Source: ZC4RG30 sp965652645
GTDB taxonomy: Bacteria > Pseudomonadota > Gammaproteobacteria > Steroidobacterales > Steroidobacteraceae
Length of the DNA stretch: 64,000 nucleotides
NCBI GenBank assembly: GCA_965652645.1
Contig: CBFGXE010000011.1
Coordinates: forward strand, 17,021 to 81,020
Direction: 5' to 3'
The translations under genes and the position numbers were made by a program. Under the pieces are notes generated by a model. That model was not told the origin of the DNA, made no database searches, and saw nothing but the letters and a program-made list of their open reading frames with translations. Numbering within the stretch: the first letter of the stretch is position 1; each line of letters begins with the position of its first letter. Positions 61,800-64,000 of the stretch are shown piece by piece.

Positions 61800-64000
61800 C
61801 TAGCGGCTGACCTGCACGCTGGTGGCGCCGCCGACGGCGCCGCTGGCACGGGCGGGAATGCCGAAAACATTGCCCGGGCCGTTGGAGACCAGCTTCACCC
61901 ACAGCGCATCCTTGCCCTTGTAGTAGGAGGTGCTGCCGGCCTTGCGCAGCGCATCCAGGCTGCCCACCTCGGTGCCCGAGGCCGCCTTGGTGAAGCCGGG
62001 CAGCTCGAAGATCACCCACGAGCCGGCATCCAGCTGGTTGATGGACAGCGGCAGCTCGGTGCGCTCGGTGACCACCTTGACCTCGGTGTTGGCCATGACC
62101 GTGGTTTCACCGGTCGCGGTGAACTCCTTGCCCTTGCGGCTGAGGACCACCGGGGGCTGGGCCGGGGCCGCCGCTCCACCGCCGCGGCCACCACCCGGGG
62201 CGCCGCCGCCAAAGCCGGCCGGAGCACCGCCAGGGCCGCCGCCGAATCCACCACCACCGAAGCCGCCGGGAGGACCGCCAGGGGCGCCGCCGCCGAATCC
62301 GCCGGGAGCACCCGCGCCGGGGGCCGCCCCCATCGGAGCACCGGGAGCACCCGGGCCAGGGCCAGCACCGGGAGCGCCGCCACGCGGGGCACCGGGAGCA
62401 CCAGCAGGGGCGCCAGGGCCGGCACCGCGGCCGCCACCCCGGGGGCCGCCGCCGAAGCCGCCGAATCCGCCACCGCCGCCGCCGACGTTCATGCGGCCGA
62501 TGTCGCCCTTGCAGACCGCAGCGTTCCAGGTCTGCTTGACCTGGCAGCCGTCGAAGGTGCCAACCAGGCCGATGTTGTTGACGATGAAGGCGCCCTTGAT
62601 GCCGGTGGCAGAGCCGTCCACGTCCTTGAACGCCGCCGTGCGCCAGCCGGCGCTGCCGCCGTTGTCATTGCCCCACTTGCGCTCCTGCTCGGGGAAGTGC
62701 GCCGGCTTGGCATTGATGAACTTCACGCGCTCGATGGAGTTCTCCGAGCTGGTGGGGAAGCTGGTGAACAGCAGGTAGGACAGGGCGCCGGCCTTGCGCA
62801 CGGCGTTGTCCTGGTAGTTGCGGAAGGTGGTGTCTTCCACGGTGTGCAGGAAGTCGTAGTACTCGTAGCCGCGGATCGGGAAGTCCGGCAGCTGCGGCTT
62901 CGGCAGGCTGCGGCCGATCTTCTTCTCTTCCGGCGTGCGGGGGTTGCCGACGTTCTCCGACTCGCCCACGAAAAGCGAGTTGGTCATGCGCACGGTGAAC
63001 AGGCCGCCGCCCGGCTGGATGCCCGGGTAGGCGTGCGTGAAGCCGATGGCGTTGTCCGCCGACTTGTAGTTCTGGAACACGTGCATTTCGCCGCGCGCCC
63101 AGATGCCGCCATTGCGGTTCTTGTACGAGGTGAAGTCGTGGATGGTCGATTCCTTCGGGCCGGTCCTCTCGGCCGGGTTCTCGTACACCATGTGCGGATT
63201 GCCGCCCGCATTGAAGGTGCCGGTCGGGCTCGGGCCGCGGTCGAACATCATGCCGTCGAAGTTGGAGTGGGCCACGTTGCCGCGGAATTCGCGGATCTGC
63301 ATCCGGCGCGGCCAGGTGTTCTTGCTGATCTCCGTGCCTTCGAACTGGCCGATCGGGTGCTCGGGGAAGGCCAGCCAGAAGCCGATCTGGTCGGAACCGG
63401 CAGCCACGTTGTCGATGTAGGTGTTGTCCGGGTGGGTCACCCAGAAGGTCGACACCGTGTTGTCGGAGGGGATCAGGGCATCGGCGCCCTCGACACCATT
63501 CGCGACGGCGGCCTGGCTGTTGCCCTGCGGGCGGTTCTCGCCTGCAGCGGCCAGGTTGGTCGGCACGCAGGGCTTGGAGGTGTGGCACTTGGTCTGGATG
63601 CCGAGGTTGCGCACGAACTCGTTGCCGTGCTCGATGCCGTCCTCCAGGAAGAAGCAGTGGCCCACGTTGTTGTAGGTCACGTTGTTCTCGACCCGCAGGA
63701 AGTTGGTGCCGTGCACCGTCACGCAGCGGTTGTAGGTGTCGTGGATGGCTGCGTTCTTGATGTACTGGCCCTTGGCATCACCCACCAGGTGCCAGTGGAT
63801 CGGATAGCGCGCGAGGGTCAGGTTCTGGCCCATGCGCTGCAGCTCGACACCGGCGATGAACATCCTGCTGGAGGGCATGGCCATGATGTGGCCGCCGAAG
63901 AAGGACTGCTCGGCGTCCTGGGACGCCTGGATCTTGATGTTGCGGGTCAGCAGGCCCACTTCGCCGCGCTGGTCGACGTCGAAGGTGATCTTGCCGAAGT
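61800..64000 (-). CDS. secreted G8-domain / beta-helix protein, CEMIP/TMEM2-like (copy 2, N-terminus outside window)
   Basis: Paralog of copy 1, truncated by the window edge. The frame is open through base 64000 and its last visible codons ([17 protein letters not shown]) align with copy 1 residue 220, so about 210-220 N-terminal residues including signal and G8 domain are expected outside. Visible parts are the beta-helix with [28 protein letters not shown] and NTVSTFWVTHPDN, a Gly-rich linker of about 110 residues, and a C-terminal domain ([26 protein letters not shown]) ending SVQVSR like copy 1. I judge identity outside the linker as clearly above half. Confidence 0.82.
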   Translation of the reverse strand, partial: FGKITFDVDQRGEVGLLTRNIKIQASQDAEQSFFGGHIMAMPSSRMFIAGVELQRMGQNLTLARYPIHWHLVGDAKGQYIKNAAIHDTYNRCVTVHGTNFLRVENNVTYNNVGHCFFLEDGIEHGNEFVRNLGIQTKCHTSKPCVPTNLAAAGENRPQGNSQAAVANGVEGADALIPSDNTVSTFWVTHPDNTYIDNVAAGSDQIGFWLAFPEHPIGQFEGTEISKNTWPRRMQIREFRGNVAHSNFDGMMFDRGPSPTGTFNAGGNPHMVYENPAERTGPKESTIHDFTSYKNRNGGIWARGEMHVFQNYKSADNAIGFTHAYPGIQPGGGLFTVRMTNSLFVGESENVGNPRTPEEKKIGRSLPKPQLPDFPIRGYEYYDFLHTVEDTTFRNYQDNAVRKAGALSYLLFTSFPTSSENSIERVKFINAKPAHFPEQERKWGNDNGGSAGWRTAAFKDVDGSATGIKGAFIVNNIGLVGTFDGCQVKQTWNAAVCKGDIGRMNVGGGGGGFGGFGGGPRGGGRGAGPGAPAGAPGAPRGGAPGAGPGPGAPGAPMGAAPGAGAPGGFGGGAPGGPPGGFGGGGFGGGPGGAPAGFGGGAPGGGRGGGAAAPAQPPVVLSRKGKEFTATGETTVMANTEVKVVTERTELPLSINQLDAGSWVIFELPGFTKAASGTEVGSLDALRKAGSTSYYKGKDALWVKLVSNGPGNVFGIPARASGAVGGATSVQVSR
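62160..62489. repeat. glycine-rich low-complexity coding segment, copy 2
   Basis: Encodes about 110 residues of [15 protein letters not shown] and GGAPGGPPGGFGGG repeats between the beta-helix and C-terminal domain. It is about 36 residues longer than the segment in copy 1, with many FGGG units that copy 1 has only at its beginning. Confidence 0.75.

Overview
This 64 kb window is GC-rich (I estimate the high 60s percent), densely coding chromosomal DNA. It appears to come from a gammaproteobacterium, probably on the Xanthomonadales/Nevskiales/Steroidobacter side of the class. That placement rests on gene orders such as pepA-holC-valS with lptG, purM-purN beside a CDP-alcohol phosphatidyltransferase and hda, mrp-dcd, and glrK-qseG-glrR. 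I saw no tRNA or rRNA gene, insertion sequence, prophage or CRISPR array, and no gene-free stretch over 300 bases. Every complete gene has an intact reading frame. Only the two edge genes are partial: aceE on the left and the second G8-domain gene on the right.

Layout. 1-5642 (+): pyruvate dehydrogenase complex aceE(partial)-aceF-lpd, with two lipoyl domains on E2 and a third fused to E3. 5700-9161 (+): a NatAB-type ABC exporter and a Sel1-repeat/SH3 protein. 9170-16963 (-): a HEAT-repeat Ser/Thr kinase, two PilT-family ATPases, metG, nth and a DUF1841 gene. 17102-18759 (+): mrp-dcd. 18766-21135 (-): purM-purN-DUF3108, divergent from a CDP-alcohol phosphatidyltransferase and hda. 22464-25384 (-): proS, a lytic transglycosylase and a WrbA-like flavoprotein. 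25495-27481 (+): pssA, a family 4 uracil-DNA glycosylase and rimI. 27488-28858 (-): a Tat-exported PhoX-like protein. 28983-31866 (+): prfC and a UMF1-type transporter. 31863-35775 (-): moxR-DUF58-tgpA. 35857-36165 (+): a small ferredoxin. 36162-40907 (-): pepA-holC-valS. 40968-42035 (+): lptG with no lptF beside it. 42022-46493 (-): galE followed by a GlrK-QseG-GlrR-type two-component system. 46514-51463: srkA, a lipoprotein, two small paralogous membrane proteins, a TetR regulator, an FmdB zinc-ribbon protein and an MscS-family channel. 51468-52154 (+): an acid phosphatase lipoprotein.

The right end, 52242-64000, is the accessory part and the most interesting. An MFS transporter and uxaC run rightward. 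Facing them are manD, kdgK and uxuB, which complete a route from D-glucuronate through fructuronate and mannonate to 2-keto-3-deoxy-6-phosphogluconate. Upstream on the same strand are two tandem paralogous secreted proteins of about 900 residues. Each looks like a bacterial relative of the animal hyaluronan-degrading proteins CEMIP/TMEM2: a G8 domain (seen in the first copy), a right-handed beta-helix, a long glycine-rich linker and a conserved C-terminal module. My working hypothesis is that they act outside the cytoplasm on a glucuronate-containing polymer whose monomer feeds the adjacent pathway. Other points for follow-up are a GlrR-like activator without the GAFTGA loop, a kinase-PilT-PilT cluster, a missing lptF, and several genes whose -10-like hexamer sits only 7-11 nt before the start codon, suggesting leaderless mRNAs.
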